Below, in pieces: positions 1 to 8,609 of a DNA stretch of 64,000 nucleotides. The stretch comes from Candidatus Koribacter versatilis Ellin345 (lineage in GTDB: Bacteria > Acidobacteriota > Terriglobia > Terriglobales > Acidobacteriaceae), in NCBI RefSeq assembly GCF_000014005.1, contig NC_008009.1, positions 3,224,001 through 3,288,000 on the forward strand, written 5' to 3'. The position numbers and the translations under genes were made by a program. Position 1 is the stretch's first letter; every line of letters begins with the position of its first letter. The notes under the pieces are model-generated. The model made no database searches. It had not been told where the DNA came from and worked only from the letters and a program-made list of their open reading frames with translations.

Positions 1-526
1 GCTGGAGCCTCTCTGGAATCTGCTCGAGTTCCCGCATTCCGGACCATGCAACGATTTCGTATCGCCGGTTGTAGGCTGCCGCTTTTCTGGCGATCGCGTA
101 GGCGGTAGGTTCATCCTCCGCTACCACCCACAGTCTCCACGGGCGAAGGAAGCACTCGTGCGCGCGCAACAGTCCGACTCGAATCCCGAACAACACCGCG
201 AAAAGCACGAGTGTCACTGCCATCAACGCGCTCCAATCAAGTTGCGCGCGCAACCAGAGCGACAACGCTTTCGTTGTAAGGAGCGACGAGAGACACGCGA
301 TCGCAATTTCCAGAACGTGATTCGAAAGCGATGTCCGCAGAACTCGGGCATACGCGCCCGCGATCAACATCGGCAAGATCGTCGCCGCAATCAGCCACAG
401 CCCAAGGATGATTCGCAGCTCTCTCGATGCGCTCGGCAGCCACAGCGCGCCGACGGCAAATGTAGCCGCCGCGTCCATCATTACGAGAGCGAACCGCCTT
501 CCCGTGAACTGCCCTCGTTTTTCCAT
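1..526 (-). CDS. Polyprenyl glycosylphosphotransferase, N-terminal part (cut by window edge)
   Basis: The frame opens at an ATG at 526 and stays open to base 1, giving 175 residues with no stop. About four hydrophobic segments occupy roughly residues 11-115, followed by a soluble stretch beginning WVVAEDEPTAYAIA that resembles the CoA-binding-like domain found between the membrane helices and the catalytic region of WbaP/CpsE-type enzymes. Such enzymes transfer the first sugar-phosphate to undecaprenyl phosphate at the inner membrane. The catalytic C-terminus lies outside the window, so the assignment rests on topology plus position as the last visible gene of a polysaccharide operon, 7 bases after the preceding stop. 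It could be another membrane protein of the locus. Confidence 0.6.
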   Translation of the reverse strand, partial: MEKRGQFTGRRFALVMMDAAATFAVGALWLPSASRELRIILGLWLIAATILPMLIAGAYARVLRTSLSNHVLEIAIACLSSLLTTKALSLWLRAQLDWSALMAVTLVLFAVLFGIRVGLLRAHECFLRPWRLWVVAEDEPTAYAIARKAAAYNRRYEIVAWSGMRELEQIPERLQ

Positions 527-533
527 ACGCCCG

Positions 534-1700
534 TCAGTCCCCCGAAACAACCGCGCCCGCGCCGCACGCCGCCGGATAGCGACAGTGAACGCATGCATTA
601 ACTTCCTCTCTGGTCGCGGCGCCCAGCGCCAAGTCGTACACCCGAAACGTGTCCGTCAACATTCGGTCAAGTGTGAATTTCTCGCGGAACCGCACTAGCC
701 CTGCGCTGCCCATCCGCTGCCGCTCTTGCGGGTTGGCGATCAGACGGCGCAATGCAACTTCCAGATTCGTCTCGTCATTCGCGGGCACGAGCAGGCCCGT
801 CTCGCCCGGAACAACGATTTCGCGCATCCCGCCAACATCGCTGGCAATCACCGGCAGTCCAGCACTCATCGCCTCGATCAGAGCCAAGCCGAATCCTTCA
901 TGGTCTGAGATCAATGCCGCAACCTGCGCTCGACCGAGCAACGCGGAAACATCATCGCGATCTCCCCAGAAGATAATGCGATCGCGAACTCCACTCCCCT
1001 GTGCGAGTTCACGGGCCGATCGAAGCCCCGGCCCATCGCCAACCAGCCACAGCTGCGACTGTCCCGCGATTTGGCTGAAGGCACGGATCAAACGGTCTTG
1101 CCTCTTGGGCCGCGCGAAGCGCGCGACCATCACCACCACTGGCGGGGAAACTCCCGGCTCCGCTGGATAAGCGCTAGGCTCACATCCGTTGTGGACCACC
1201 ACCGTCTGGTTCACACCGCCAATTCCGGAGCTCGCAGCCAGTCGGCACTCCGACCGCGATACTGCGATCGTGAGCCCTCCGGTCCGTGCCGCCAACCGTT
1301 CCGCCGGTAACGCAATGGTTTTCTGTAACCAAGGTGCTTGGTTCGCAAACGCGTATCCATGCGCCGTGTATACCGCCGGCACTCCGCAGATGGCCGCCGC
1401 TACTCTTCCCAGCAGCCCAGCCTTTCCGGAATGCGCATGCACAACGTCCGGTTGGAAATTTCGGATGAGCCTGATGAGTTCGCGAACTCCCAAAGCGTCG
1501 TGCCATGGATGCGGCGCGTGCTTCATGTGCTCAAGCACGATGCACGAAATGCCGCGCCGCCGAAGATCGCTGCAAAGAACTCCTTCTTCGCCCACTGCAA
1601 CCAGCACCTCGTTGTTGCGCGACGAGGCCCCCGCAAGCTTCAGCAAGTGCGCCTGTGCTCCTCCACGTTGCGCACGCGTGATGAGGTAAAGGATTCTCAC
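534..1700 (-). CDS. Glycosyltransferase family 4 (GT-B fold)
   Basis: A 388-residue retaining glycosyltransferase predicted to add a sugar from an activated donor to the lipid-linked repeat unit in the cytoplasm. The N-terminal Rossmann half begins VRILYLITRAQRGGAQAH; the C-terminal half shows ARFARPKRQDRLIRAF, the GDGPGLRS loop and the EGFGLALIEAM donor-binding motif typical of GT4. The GTG start at 1700 is chosen because it overlaps the TGA of the preceding GT2 gene (GTGA) and places the beta-strand at the extreme N-terminus; a longer ATG-started frame to 1751 would add a non-conserved leader. The C-terminal 25 residues are Ala/Cys-rich and look unconserved. The sugar specificity cannot be read. 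Confidence 0.85.
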   Translation of the reverse strand: MRILYLITRAQRGGAQAHLLKLAGASSRNNEVLVAVGEEGVLCSDLRRRGISCIVLEHMKHAPHPWHDALGVRELIRLIRNFQPDVVHAHSGKAGLLGRVAAAICGVPAVYTAHGYAFANQAPWLQKTIALPAERLAARTGGLTIAVSRSECRLAASSGIGGVNQTVVVHNGCEPSAYPAEPGVSPPVVVMVARFARPKRQDRLIRAFSQIAGQSQLWLVGDGPGLRSARELAQGSGVRDRIIFWGDRDDVSALLGRAQVAALISDHEGFGLALIEAMSAGLPVIASDVGGMREIVVPGETGLLVPANDETNLEVALRRLIANPQERQRMGSAGLVRFREKFTLDRMLTDTFRVYDLALGAATREEVNACVHCRYPAACGAGAVVSGD

Positions 1701-2581
1701 CGCGGGCCTCCCGCAGTGGCGCCGTTCAGACATCGCCATAAGGAGTCCCATTCGGCAACAACTTGCGGCGACTTTGGGCTTGATGCACGATGCTGCAGCA
1801 GAATTCGATCCGTATGCGTGGCCAGCGCGAGCGTGTCGATGCCGAGTTTGGCGATCTCTGCCCCAGCGGCCGCAAAGTAGCGGCGCCAGTGCCCGCGCTT
1901 ACGAGCATCCGCCGTGACCGCCGACAAATACTCAAATCGCGCTCGCGCATTCTTCCGAATCGAGACCCGATTCACGCGATATCCATACAGCAAATCTGGA
2001 ATGCCGGAAAAGCAGCTCACATCGCGGGACCGCAGCAATAGCTCGCGGTCTTCCGCGCGACGATTCTTCGAACAATAACGATGGCGGCGAAACCATTCCG
2101 CCCGTCCCATCCACGTCGCGTGCGGTAAAAGGCACGAACGCAGCGAATTCCCGCAGATCTCGGCATGGCTGCTGCGCGCGCGCTGCACACCCACCATCCG
2201 CCCGCCATCCTTGAAAATCACCATTCCGCAGCCCACGAGATCGGTCCCGGGCTGACTCTCCAGGCATTCCAGTTCGCGCTCGAGCCGTTGCGGATAGCTG
2301 ATATCATCGCCGTCCATCCGCGCGATATATCGGCCTTCCGCGAGCGTAATTCCCTGGTTCAACCGCGCCGCCAGTCCGAGATTCCCTCGCGCATCAGCGA
2401 TAACTCGAATACGCGAATCCTGAGCCTTAATCGCGATCTCGACCGTCCTGTCCGTCGAACCATCGTCGATCACCAGCAGTTCCCACGCGTCGCAGGTTTG
2501 CACAACGATCGATTGCACCGCCAGCGCAAGCGTCTCAGCGCAATTGCGCACCGGCATCAGAATGGAGATGAGCGGCTTCAC
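1697..2581 (-). CDS. Glycosyltransferase family 2 (GT-A fold)
   Basis: A 294-residue inverting-type glycosyltransferase. The N-terminus ISILMPVRN, the nucleotide-binding VIDDGSTDRT and the metal-binding ARMDGDDIS are the standard GT2 motifs, in order over the first 90 residues. No membrane helices are evident, so it should act at the cytoplasmic face on lipid-linked intermediates. I take GTG at 2581 as start: it overlaps the stop of the polymerase-like gene by four bases (GTGA) and begins VKPLISILMP. The frame is open further upstream to 2767 but that extension reads antisense-like low-quality sequence and would overlap the upstream gene by almost 190 bases. Acceptor and donor are unknown. 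Confidence 0.85.
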   Translation of the reverse strand: MKPLISILMPVRNCAETLALAVQSIVVQTCDAWELLVIDDGSTDRTVEIAIKAQDSRIRVIADARGNLGLAARLNQGITLAEGRYIARMDGDDISYPQRLERELECLESQPGTDLVGCGMVIFKDGGRMVGVQRARSSHAEICGNSLRSCLLPHATWMGRAEWFRRHRYCSKNRRAEDRELLLRSRDVSCFSGIPDLLYGYRVNRVSIRKNARARFEYLSAVTADARKRGHWRRYFAAAGAEIAKLGIDTLALATHTDRILLQHRASSPKSPQVVAEWDSLWRCLNGATAGGPR

Positions 2582-3861
2582 TGGGCTCGTCCTTCCACCA
2601 GACACTCTGCAAACCCACCGCCAGACTGCTCTGTGAAAAACTTCTCGCACCCGATCCCAACCGCCGCCATTGCGCCGAAGTTCAATAACAGCGCCGGCAG
2701 GTGATAACCGAAAATCCATAGCGACGCCAGCAACAGCGGAATCTGTAACGATTGCCACCGTTCGCAACGCCGCTCCAACCAGCCGATCACCGCTCCATAG
2801 GCGACCAGCACAATCGGCGCAATGACTAAGCCAAAATTCAGAACCGCTTCGCTGATCGCGCTAATCCCAAATCCCCAGTCCAACGACCTTGGATCGCTCT
2901 GCGTCACCTCTGCTGTAAACGCTTGCGCCGTCGCGTTTCCCTTGAACGGCACCACGCTTCGCGGCACGAAGAACAGTGCTGCATAAACGTAGCCAGCCCC
3001 AGCGTAATCCACAGACCTCGGCCCAAATGCGGAAGCCATTCCTACGGCACGCACCAACTCGGGACCACGGTAGAAATCGTTCCCGACCGTCTCCTCAAAC
3101 AGCTCCGCCGCCGACATCGTGTTCTCGCTCGACGAAGACTTGAACGGCTGAAGTAGAAAAGCGGCGAGCGTGGCTCCGCCGATGGCTACTCCCACGGTCC
3201 GCTTCCAGGAGAACTTGCCGCCAAAAAACAACAACATAAGCATCGGCAGCAAAACCAGTGTTCGCTGTCCCGCGAATACCGTCGCCAGCACTGCTGACGT
3301 AGCGACGACCCCCAGAAAAACCCTTCCCCACCGTGTTCGTAGCTCTTCCACTCGCACGAGAAACGCGAGCAAATACATGGGAAGCGACAACACGATGATG
3401 TAGGGCCCGAGCAGCCTGCCGAGCAGTTCGCGGCTCTCCCTCAAGCGCGGCTGCACCACGAGGAGCGAGCCCGGAACGAATGCGCATATGGCGCTAACCG
3501 CCACAACAACGATGTAAAGCCAGCGGCGACGTGCGCCATCGCGCAGTCTCAGCAATCGCGCTCCAGGCACTGGCAACCGCGAAAGACTTCCGAGGCGCAT
3601 GAGCCACGGCGCCGCCGCAATCAGTAACCCGGCAATGATGACCTGGGAGTCGCTGGCATCGAATATCGAATGGAAGAATGAACTGTGGATGCGAAGTCCG
3701 CAGACCTCGAGTCCGACGCCAAGATCGAAGTAAATAATTACTGAGATTCCCACGACATCGAGCGGCCGAGGCACGCGGTCCGCGCGGACCGCGGTGAATA
3801 GCGGTGCAAGGCAAAGTCCGTGGGAAAGCAACAGAACGGTGATCAGGGCCCAGGGGAGCAT
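2578..3861 (-). CDS. Oligosaccharide repeat-unit polymerase-like membrane protein (Wzy-like)
   Basis: A 427-residue multi-pass membrane protein with about ten to twelve hydrophobic helices, including a pair around RTLVLLPMLMLLFFGG and a long non-membrane loop near the middle (roughly residues 215-300). Its size, topology, operon position between glycosyltransferases and the absence of any other polymerase candidate fit a Wzy-type enzyme that joins repeat units at the periplasmic face. Wzy proteins are poorly conserved, so this rests on context. The start at 3861 forms a TGATG overlap with the stop of the preceding gene; an ATG four codons upstream (3873) is equally in frame. An O-antigen-ligase-like or flippase role is not excluded. 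Confidence 0.6.
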   Translation of the reverse strand: MLPWALITVLLLSHGLCLAPLFTAVRADRVPRPLDVVGISVIIYFDLGVGLEVCGLRIHSSFFHSIFDASDSQVIIAGLLIAAAPWLMRLGSLSRLPVPGARLLRLRDGARRRWLYIVVVAVSAICAFVPGSLLVVQPRLRESRELLGRLLGPYIIVLSLPMYLLAFLVRVEELRTRWGRVFLGVVATSAVLATVFAGQRTLVLLPMLMLLFFGGKFSWKRTVGVAIGGATLAAFLLQPFKSSSSENTMSAAELFEETVGNDFYRGPELVRAVGMASAFGPRSVDYAGAGYVYAALFFVPRSVVPFKGNATAQAFTAEVTQSDPRSLDWGFGISAISEAVLNFGLVIAPIVLVAYGAVIGWLERRCERWQSLQIPLLLASLWIFGYHLPALLLNFGAMAAVGIGCEKFFTEQSGGGFAECLVEGRAQ

Positions 3862-4958
3862 CACCGATAGCACTCCACCATTCGCTCCATCGAGGCTTCC
3901 ATCGAAAACTCGGTGAACCTCTCCGCGATCAACTCAGAATCGGGAATGGCCGCACTGTCCAACAAGACCTGCGCCCAAATCCCTGGCTCATCAGTGACCG
4001 AAAGCCGTACCACGCGCTCCGGAATCAGGTCCGCGGCCGGTGTAATCGCGTCTGAAATCACGCACGGCAATCCGGCGGCCTGTGCCTCGACGTATGCCAG
4101 CGGGAACCCTTCATAGAGCGAAGGGAGAACAAACACGTCAGCCGCCCGCAACAGGCGCGCGACATCATCGCGTACTCCGGCAAAACGAAACGCCCGCCCC
4201 AGCCCGCGCGCGCACACTTCGAGTTCCAGCTGCGATCTCAGAGGGCCGTCTCCGACGAGTACAAACACAACTTCCAGCCGCTGCCGAATGGCCCGCTCCG
4301 CGATTTTCACCAACAATGCATGGTTCTTCACCGGAGCAAACCGCCCGACATGCAAAACGACCGTCGCCGTCTCCGGGATGTTCAGTTCGCGGCGCACGGA
4401 CTCACGCACGCTAGCGTCCGAAAATGGCGCCAGCTCGATGCCAGTCGGTGAAACCCGCCACTTTTCCGGCACAAACTCCCAATTTGTCGGAAAGATTGGC
4501 GCCGCAGCCACGGCACTGACGGCGATCCCTCGTGTCGCGAACCGCCGAATCAGTGCGCGCGCTACGCGGAAATAAATCGATCGACACCCAAACCCGCGGT
4601 GCTCGTCCTGTGCCGTATGCGAGTGAAAAATCCGGACCTTCACGCCAGCCAATGCCGCCAACATCAGCACCAGACCACTCGCACAATAGACGTGCGCATG
4701 AACAGCGTCACATTTCGCTTTCCGCAGCACCCGCAAAAACGAAATCGCGAACCTAACGGGATTCTGCGGACTGGAGCAGCGAATCACCCCGCCGCCAGCC
4801 CGCTCGACCATCCGCGCGTAGTGCTGATCCTCATCGCCGAAAACAAGGAAATCGAACTCGTACCGCTCGCGGTCCACGAATGGCATTCCCTTGGCCAGCC
4901 ACGTTTCCGTTCCGCCCACGTTTAATCCGCCAACTACGTGCAGCACACGCGTTTTCAT
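3861..4958 (-). CDS. Glycosyltransferase family 4 (GT-B fold)
   Basis: A 365-residue GT4 enzyme. The N-terminus VLHVVGGLNVGGTE carries the glycine-rich acceptor loop; the second Rossmann domain has LHVGRFAPVKNH, VGDGPLRSQLE and PSLYEGFPLAYVEAQAAG, the last containing the donor-binding Glu motif. The ATG at 4958 overlaps the TGA of the Wzz gene (ATGA), which supports it against a longer frame starting at 5039 whose added residues are Ala-rich and antisense to nothing conserved. It resembles capsule or exopolysaccharide glycosyltransferases of the EpsD/EpsF kind, but the sugar cannot be deduced. It is distinct from the second GT4 at 534-1700. Confidence 0.87.
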   Translation of the reverse strand: MKTRVLHVVGGLNVGGTETWLAKGMPFVDRERYEFDFLVFGDEDQHYARMVERAGGGVIRCSSPQNPVRFAISFLRVLRKAKCDAVHAHVYCASGLVLMLAALAGVKVRIFHSHTAQDEHRGFGCRSIYFRVARALIRRFATRGIAVSAVAAAPIFPTNWEFVPEKWRVSPTGIELAPFSDASVRESVRRELNIPETATVVLHVGRFAPVKNHALLVKIAERAIRQRLEVVFVLVGDGPLRSQLELEVCARGLGRAFRFAGVRDDVARLLRAADVFVLPSLYEGFPLAYVEAQAAGLPCVISDAITPAADLIPERVVRLSVTDEPGIWAQVLLDSAAIPDSELIAERFTEFSMEASMERMVECYR

Positions 4959-6139
4959 GGTCCCCACTCCTTGCGCAGCCCACTCCAGCGTTCTTGCCAC
5001 GCGACATCCGTGAGAAAGCGCTGCCGCAGCTGCAGCCATACCGCTGTCGCCAGCACAGCGCCAAGCGTGCTGAACACCACAACGGCAGCCCGTTTCGGCG
5101 ATGTCCGCACATCTGGCGGGACCGCCACATCAACTACCTGGACGATCGTCGCCTCCTTCGCCTCATCCAGCTTTGCTGCCTCTAGTTGCCGCAGCAGCAT
5201 CTCGAGCATCGCCTCGCGATACCTGACCTCGCGCATGGCCTGCACATACTCCTGCGCATCCGCAGGCGCGCGCCCTTTGCTGAAGCCGTCGCCCATCCGT
5301 CGCGATTCCAGTTGCGCCAGTTCCGCTCGCCAGCCACCGAGTTGCGCTTCCTGCTGACGCACATCCGGATTCTGCTCCGTTCCAAAGCTGCGCATCGCGC
5401 GCAATTGCACTTCTCCGGCCGCGATCTCCGCCCGCAGTGTTGCCGCCGTTTCGATCAACGCTTTCCCCTGCGCATCCAGTTGCAGAATGCCGGTCTTCTC
5501 CTGGACTTCACGAAATGTCGTTTCTGCCCGCGCAAGTTCGTCACGGGTCTGCTGCACTTGTTCATCAAAAAACTTCCGCCGCTGTGCTGCCTCCGAAATC
5601 GCCAGTCGCTTCGTCGCCAGCCGGAGTTGTTCCGCGTAACCGTTGGCGAGTCCCGCCGCGCGGTTCGCATCACGGTCCTCAACCGAGACGCTGATCAGTC
5701 CTTCCTTCGTCAACTGAATCCGGGTTCGATCGACCAGCCGCGCGCGCACATCCGAAGGGCGCTTCAATCCATAAACGGTGGCCAACTCAAACTGCTTCGT
5801 CAATCCGTCCTGGACGCTGCGGCTATTCAACACGCCGATGTAAAGATCTGCAGGATTCTTCAACCCAAGATCTTTTTGCGCCATCGCCGCTAACGGGGAG
5901 TTCCCCGTCTGCCCCACGAACAGCGCAGCGAGCGACTGCGATTGCTGTGGCGGGAGTAGACGCGCCGTCGCTGTATATGTAGGCGGAAGCAACATCGCAG
6001 CCACTGTCGCGACCGCTGCCGCAATCGCCGCAACCACGCCCACCAGCTTGCGATGTCGCACCATGAGCCGCATCCCATCAACCGGCTCCTCCATGCGAAT
6101 TCCCTCGATCTCGACCGAACGCTCCAGAATCGCTCTCAT
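4955..6139 (-). CDS. Polysaccharide chain-length determinant (Wzz/GumC-type)
   Basis: A 394-residue inner-membrane polysaccharide co-polymerase. A transmembrane helix lies near residues 33-52, followed by the LLPPTYTATARLLPP strand typical of Wzz proteins, a periplasmic Wzz domain, a long coiled coil at about 190-320 with many Arg/Glu/Ala/Gln, and a second helix near 355-372 preceded by a proline-containing AVPPDVRTSPKR motif. It stops soon after the second helix and has no C-terminal tyrosine autokinase, so any BY-kinase partner must be encoded elsewhere. It overlaps the export gene upstream and the GT4 downstream by four bases each (ATGA), implying translational coupling. Confidence 0.88.
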   Translation of the reverse strand: MRAILERSVEIEGIRMEEPVDGMRLMVRHRKLVGVVAAIAAAVATVAAMLLPPTYTATARLLPPQQSQSLAALFVGQTGNSPLAAMAQKDLGLKNPADLYIGVLNSRSVQDGLTKQFELATVYGLKRPSDVRARLVDRTRIQLTKEGLISVSVEDRDANRAAGLANGYAEQLRLATKRLAISEAAQRRKFFDEQVQQTRDELARAETTFREVQEKTGILQLDAQGKALIETAATLRAEIAAGEVQLRAMRSFGTEQNPDVRQQEAQLGGWRAELAQLESRRMGDGFSKGRAPADAQEYVQAMREVRYREAMLEMLLRQLEAAKLDEAKEATIVQVVDVAVPPDVRTSPKRAAVVVFSTLGAVLATAVWLQLRQRFLTDVAWQERWSGLRKEWGP

Positions 6140-8418
6140 TCCAGCACCTTGATCGCTGCCGCACCCAGCGCGAACTGTGAGATCACCTGCGACCAGTCGC
6201 GCAGACCACGCATGAAGTTTCCCTTTTCCAGCCGCACCGGACTAATGATCGTGTCCCCCGCATAAACCGGCAGGCCATCGAACCGGCCCCCTTCATGCTG
6301 ACGACTCACCACGGTCCCATCGGCGCGAAGCACAAATATCCGCGAAGCATCGGCATTTCGCGTGCCGCCTCCCGCGTCGCGCAAGTAGTCGCGAACTTTC
6401 AGGTTCCGATTGAACAGGAATGCCCCCTGATTGAAGACCTCTCCGGTCACGCTGACCGTGGCGGGCGTGTGCGGCACCACGAATCGGTCACCGTCCTCGA
6501 GCACAATCTCCGGGATCTCCCGAACATCGTGCGCCGCAGGCGGAAGCGCAAGCACAATCCTTCCGCTCGCGCGCAGACTCTTGACTCTTGCGACCAGTCC
6601 CCGTCTAGCTTCCTGCGCCTCGCGCTCCTGGACTGCAGCGCCATCGTTGGCATCGGCGCGTTGCGTATGGATCTCCTGGATCCCGTTCTCCATCTCGGAA
6701 ATCAGCCGGTCGAGCCCTTGTTGTTGCTGCATCCGTGTGCTCTCGCGCGTGAACTCTGCACCAAACAGATAGCTGTCCGGCGTCAATCCAACCCGGCCCA
6801 CAAGCGCTCGCAGCGTCTCGCCCGGCTCGGCCCGATAGACACCAGGAGCCGCAAATTCACCTTCGAGCCGCACCAGTTTCGTGCGCTTCGCGTTCGAAAC
6901 CTGGATGTCGCGTTCCGAGAAGATGGTGACCACATCCCCGGCTTTCAACAGAAGATTCGCCTCGCTGTCGCCATCAATCGCGCCCCCCAAGTTGAACGGC
7001 AAGACTTCCGAATTCAATCGCTCAGGATCGCTCCTTTCCACCGCCGCATACTCCCAATTCAAAGGCGGCGCATTCTGCTTCAGTTCCGTAAGTGTTCGTT
7101 CTTCCGCGTTCTTGCTTTCCCCGACTCCCTCACGGACGAGTGCGTTCTTGTGGCTCCAGTATTCCGGCGTAAGCAGGAACTCACGGTTAGGAATGAGGTC
7201 TTGAATCCGCATCCGCGGATGCCACCGATACCGTCCCGGGCGCGCCACGTTACCCCGCAACGTCACCGCATCCTCTATCACTTTAGAAATCGCCAGCACC
7301 CGCACCACATCGCCGTTTTCCAGCACGAACCTCGGCTCCGCAACACTCGGCGCGACTTCAAACACGCGCCGCGTGCGGTGCTCCTCGATCCTCTCCACGC
7401 TCACGCGCTCGTCATCCGCCGTCGCCGTCAGACCGCCAGCAAGTTCCACCGCATCGCTGAGTGTCGTTCCGGGCAGCAGCTCGTAGATACCCGGCGTATT
7501 CACGCTTCCCGAGATCGCCACCATCTGCCCAACCGGCGGAATGTAGATCACGTCCCCCGGCAGCAGCGCCACATCGTGCGACTTATCTCCCTTTAGCAAG
7601 AACTCATACAGATCCAGGGTCGTGATCGTTGCCCCCCCGCGTCGCACCTCGATCTTTCGGAGTGATCCTTGCGGCGATGGCCCACCGGTCGCAAACGCTG
7701 CCGTTACCGCAGTGCTCAGCGAACTTACCGTGTAGGTGCCCGCCTGCCGCGCTTGCCCGACGACAAATATCTGCATGCTGCGCAACTGCCCGAGCGACAC
7801 CTCAAGTTCAAAGTCGTGGAATACGCGCTGCACCGACGCTTGCAGATGCCTGCGTAAATCCGCGTAGTGCACTCCCGCCACCGAAATAGCGCCAACTTTG
7901 GGCAAGAAAACTTGGCCGGACCGATCCACCGTTACGCGCGCTTCAATCTGCACCTGCCCCCAGCCGCGAATCACCAGCTCATCGCCCGGGCCGATCACGT
8001 ATTCCGCCGGCGCCGGAACTTCGGTCAGCGGCGCAAAGGTTGATGGCGGGTCCGCGAACAGCTTCCGCCCGAACAACGGCAGCGCGTACCCGAGCGACTC
8101 CTCGACGTACCTCTCAAACTCGCTCGGCTTCTCCACTTGCTTTGGAGGCCGCGAGGTCTGCACCTGCACAACGTCCGGTGTCTCGGTCGTAACAATCTGG
8201 TTCGGCTTCTCGGTTGGTTTAGAGTCCACCACCTTCACGGTTGCGGCGCAGTTCGCCGTGCCGCACTCCGCCCTCTGTGCCAATAGTTGCGGCGATGCCC
8301 CGATCGCCAGGAGCACCGCCACCACTATCACCTTTGGGAGAGAGCCCTTAAAAATCGCAACCGCTAAATGCTTCTGCAAACGCGTTGCCGTCCTCATTGC
8401 GCGCCGGATACTGGTCAC
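6136..8418 (-). CDS. Polysaccharide export protein with SLBB domains (Wza-like)
   Basis: A 760-residue secreted/outer-membrane export protein, first gene of the operon. A basic N-terminus and hydrophobic stretch (VIVVAVLLAIGAS) ending near LLAQ look like a signal peptide. The Poly_export domain begins near AEYVIGPGDELVIRGWG, followed by several SLBB-type beta-grasp repeats (each with a G-x-V-x-x-P-G-x-Y pattern, for example GSVNTPGIYELLPG, GNVARPGRYRW, GEFAAPGVYRAEPG, GEVFNQGAFLFN). It should form the periplasm-spanning export channel with the adjacent Wzz protein. It lacks an obvious lipobox Cys at the predicted cleavage site. A second ATG seven codons in is possible. About 190 bases separate it from the divergent gene at 8610, leaving room for two promoters. 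Confidence 0.9.
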   Translation of the reverse strand: MTSIRRAMRTATRLQKHLAVAIFKGSLPKVIVVAVLLAIGASPQLLAQRAECGTANCAATVKVVDSKPTEKPNQIVTTETPDVVQVQTSRPPKQVEKPSEFERYVEESLGYALPLFGRKLFADPPSTFAPLTEVPAPAEYVIGPGDELVIRGWGQVQIEARVTVDRSGQVFLPKVGAISVAGVHYADLRRHLQASVQRVFHDFELEVSLGQLRSMQIFVVGQARQAGTYTVSSLSTAVTAAFATGGPSPQGSLRKIEVRRGGATITTLDLYEFLLKGDKSHDVALLPGDVIYIPPVGQMVAISGSVNTPGIYELLPGTTLSDAVELAGGLTATADDERVSVERIEEHRTRRVFEVAPSVAEPRFVLENGDVVRVLAISKVIEDAVTLRGNVARPGRYRWHPRMRIQDLIPNREFLLTPEYWSHKNALVREGVGESKNAEERTLTELKQNAPPLNWEYAAVERSDPERLNSEVLPFNLGGAIDGDSEANLLLKAGDVVTIFSERDIQVSNAKRTKLVRLEGEFAAPGVYRAEPGETLRALVGRVGLTPDSYLFGAEFTRESTRMQQQQGLDRLISEMENGIQEIHTQRADANDGAAVQEREAQEARRGLVARVKSLRASGRIVLALPPAAHDVREIPEIVLEDGDRFVVPHTPATVSVTGEVFNQGAFLFNRNLKVRDYLRDAGGGTRNADASRIFVLRADGTVVSRQHEGGRFDGLPVYAGDTIISPVRLEKGNFMRGLRDWSQVISQFALGAAAIKVLE

Positions 8419-8609
8419 CAGCCGCGCTCATTATTTCTTCGAGCTATTTACGTGCTCTTCCTGATTAGCGGACACTCTCTCCTTCACCATGTGACCGGCA
8501 TCACATTACCCACGGTCAAGCCCGCGCGAAGCGCAGCCTTCAGATTCCCTCGCCGCACGACTCTCCTGTGTTTTCGCGGCTTTGCGCGTTCCAGTAAGAT
8601 GTTTCGCAG

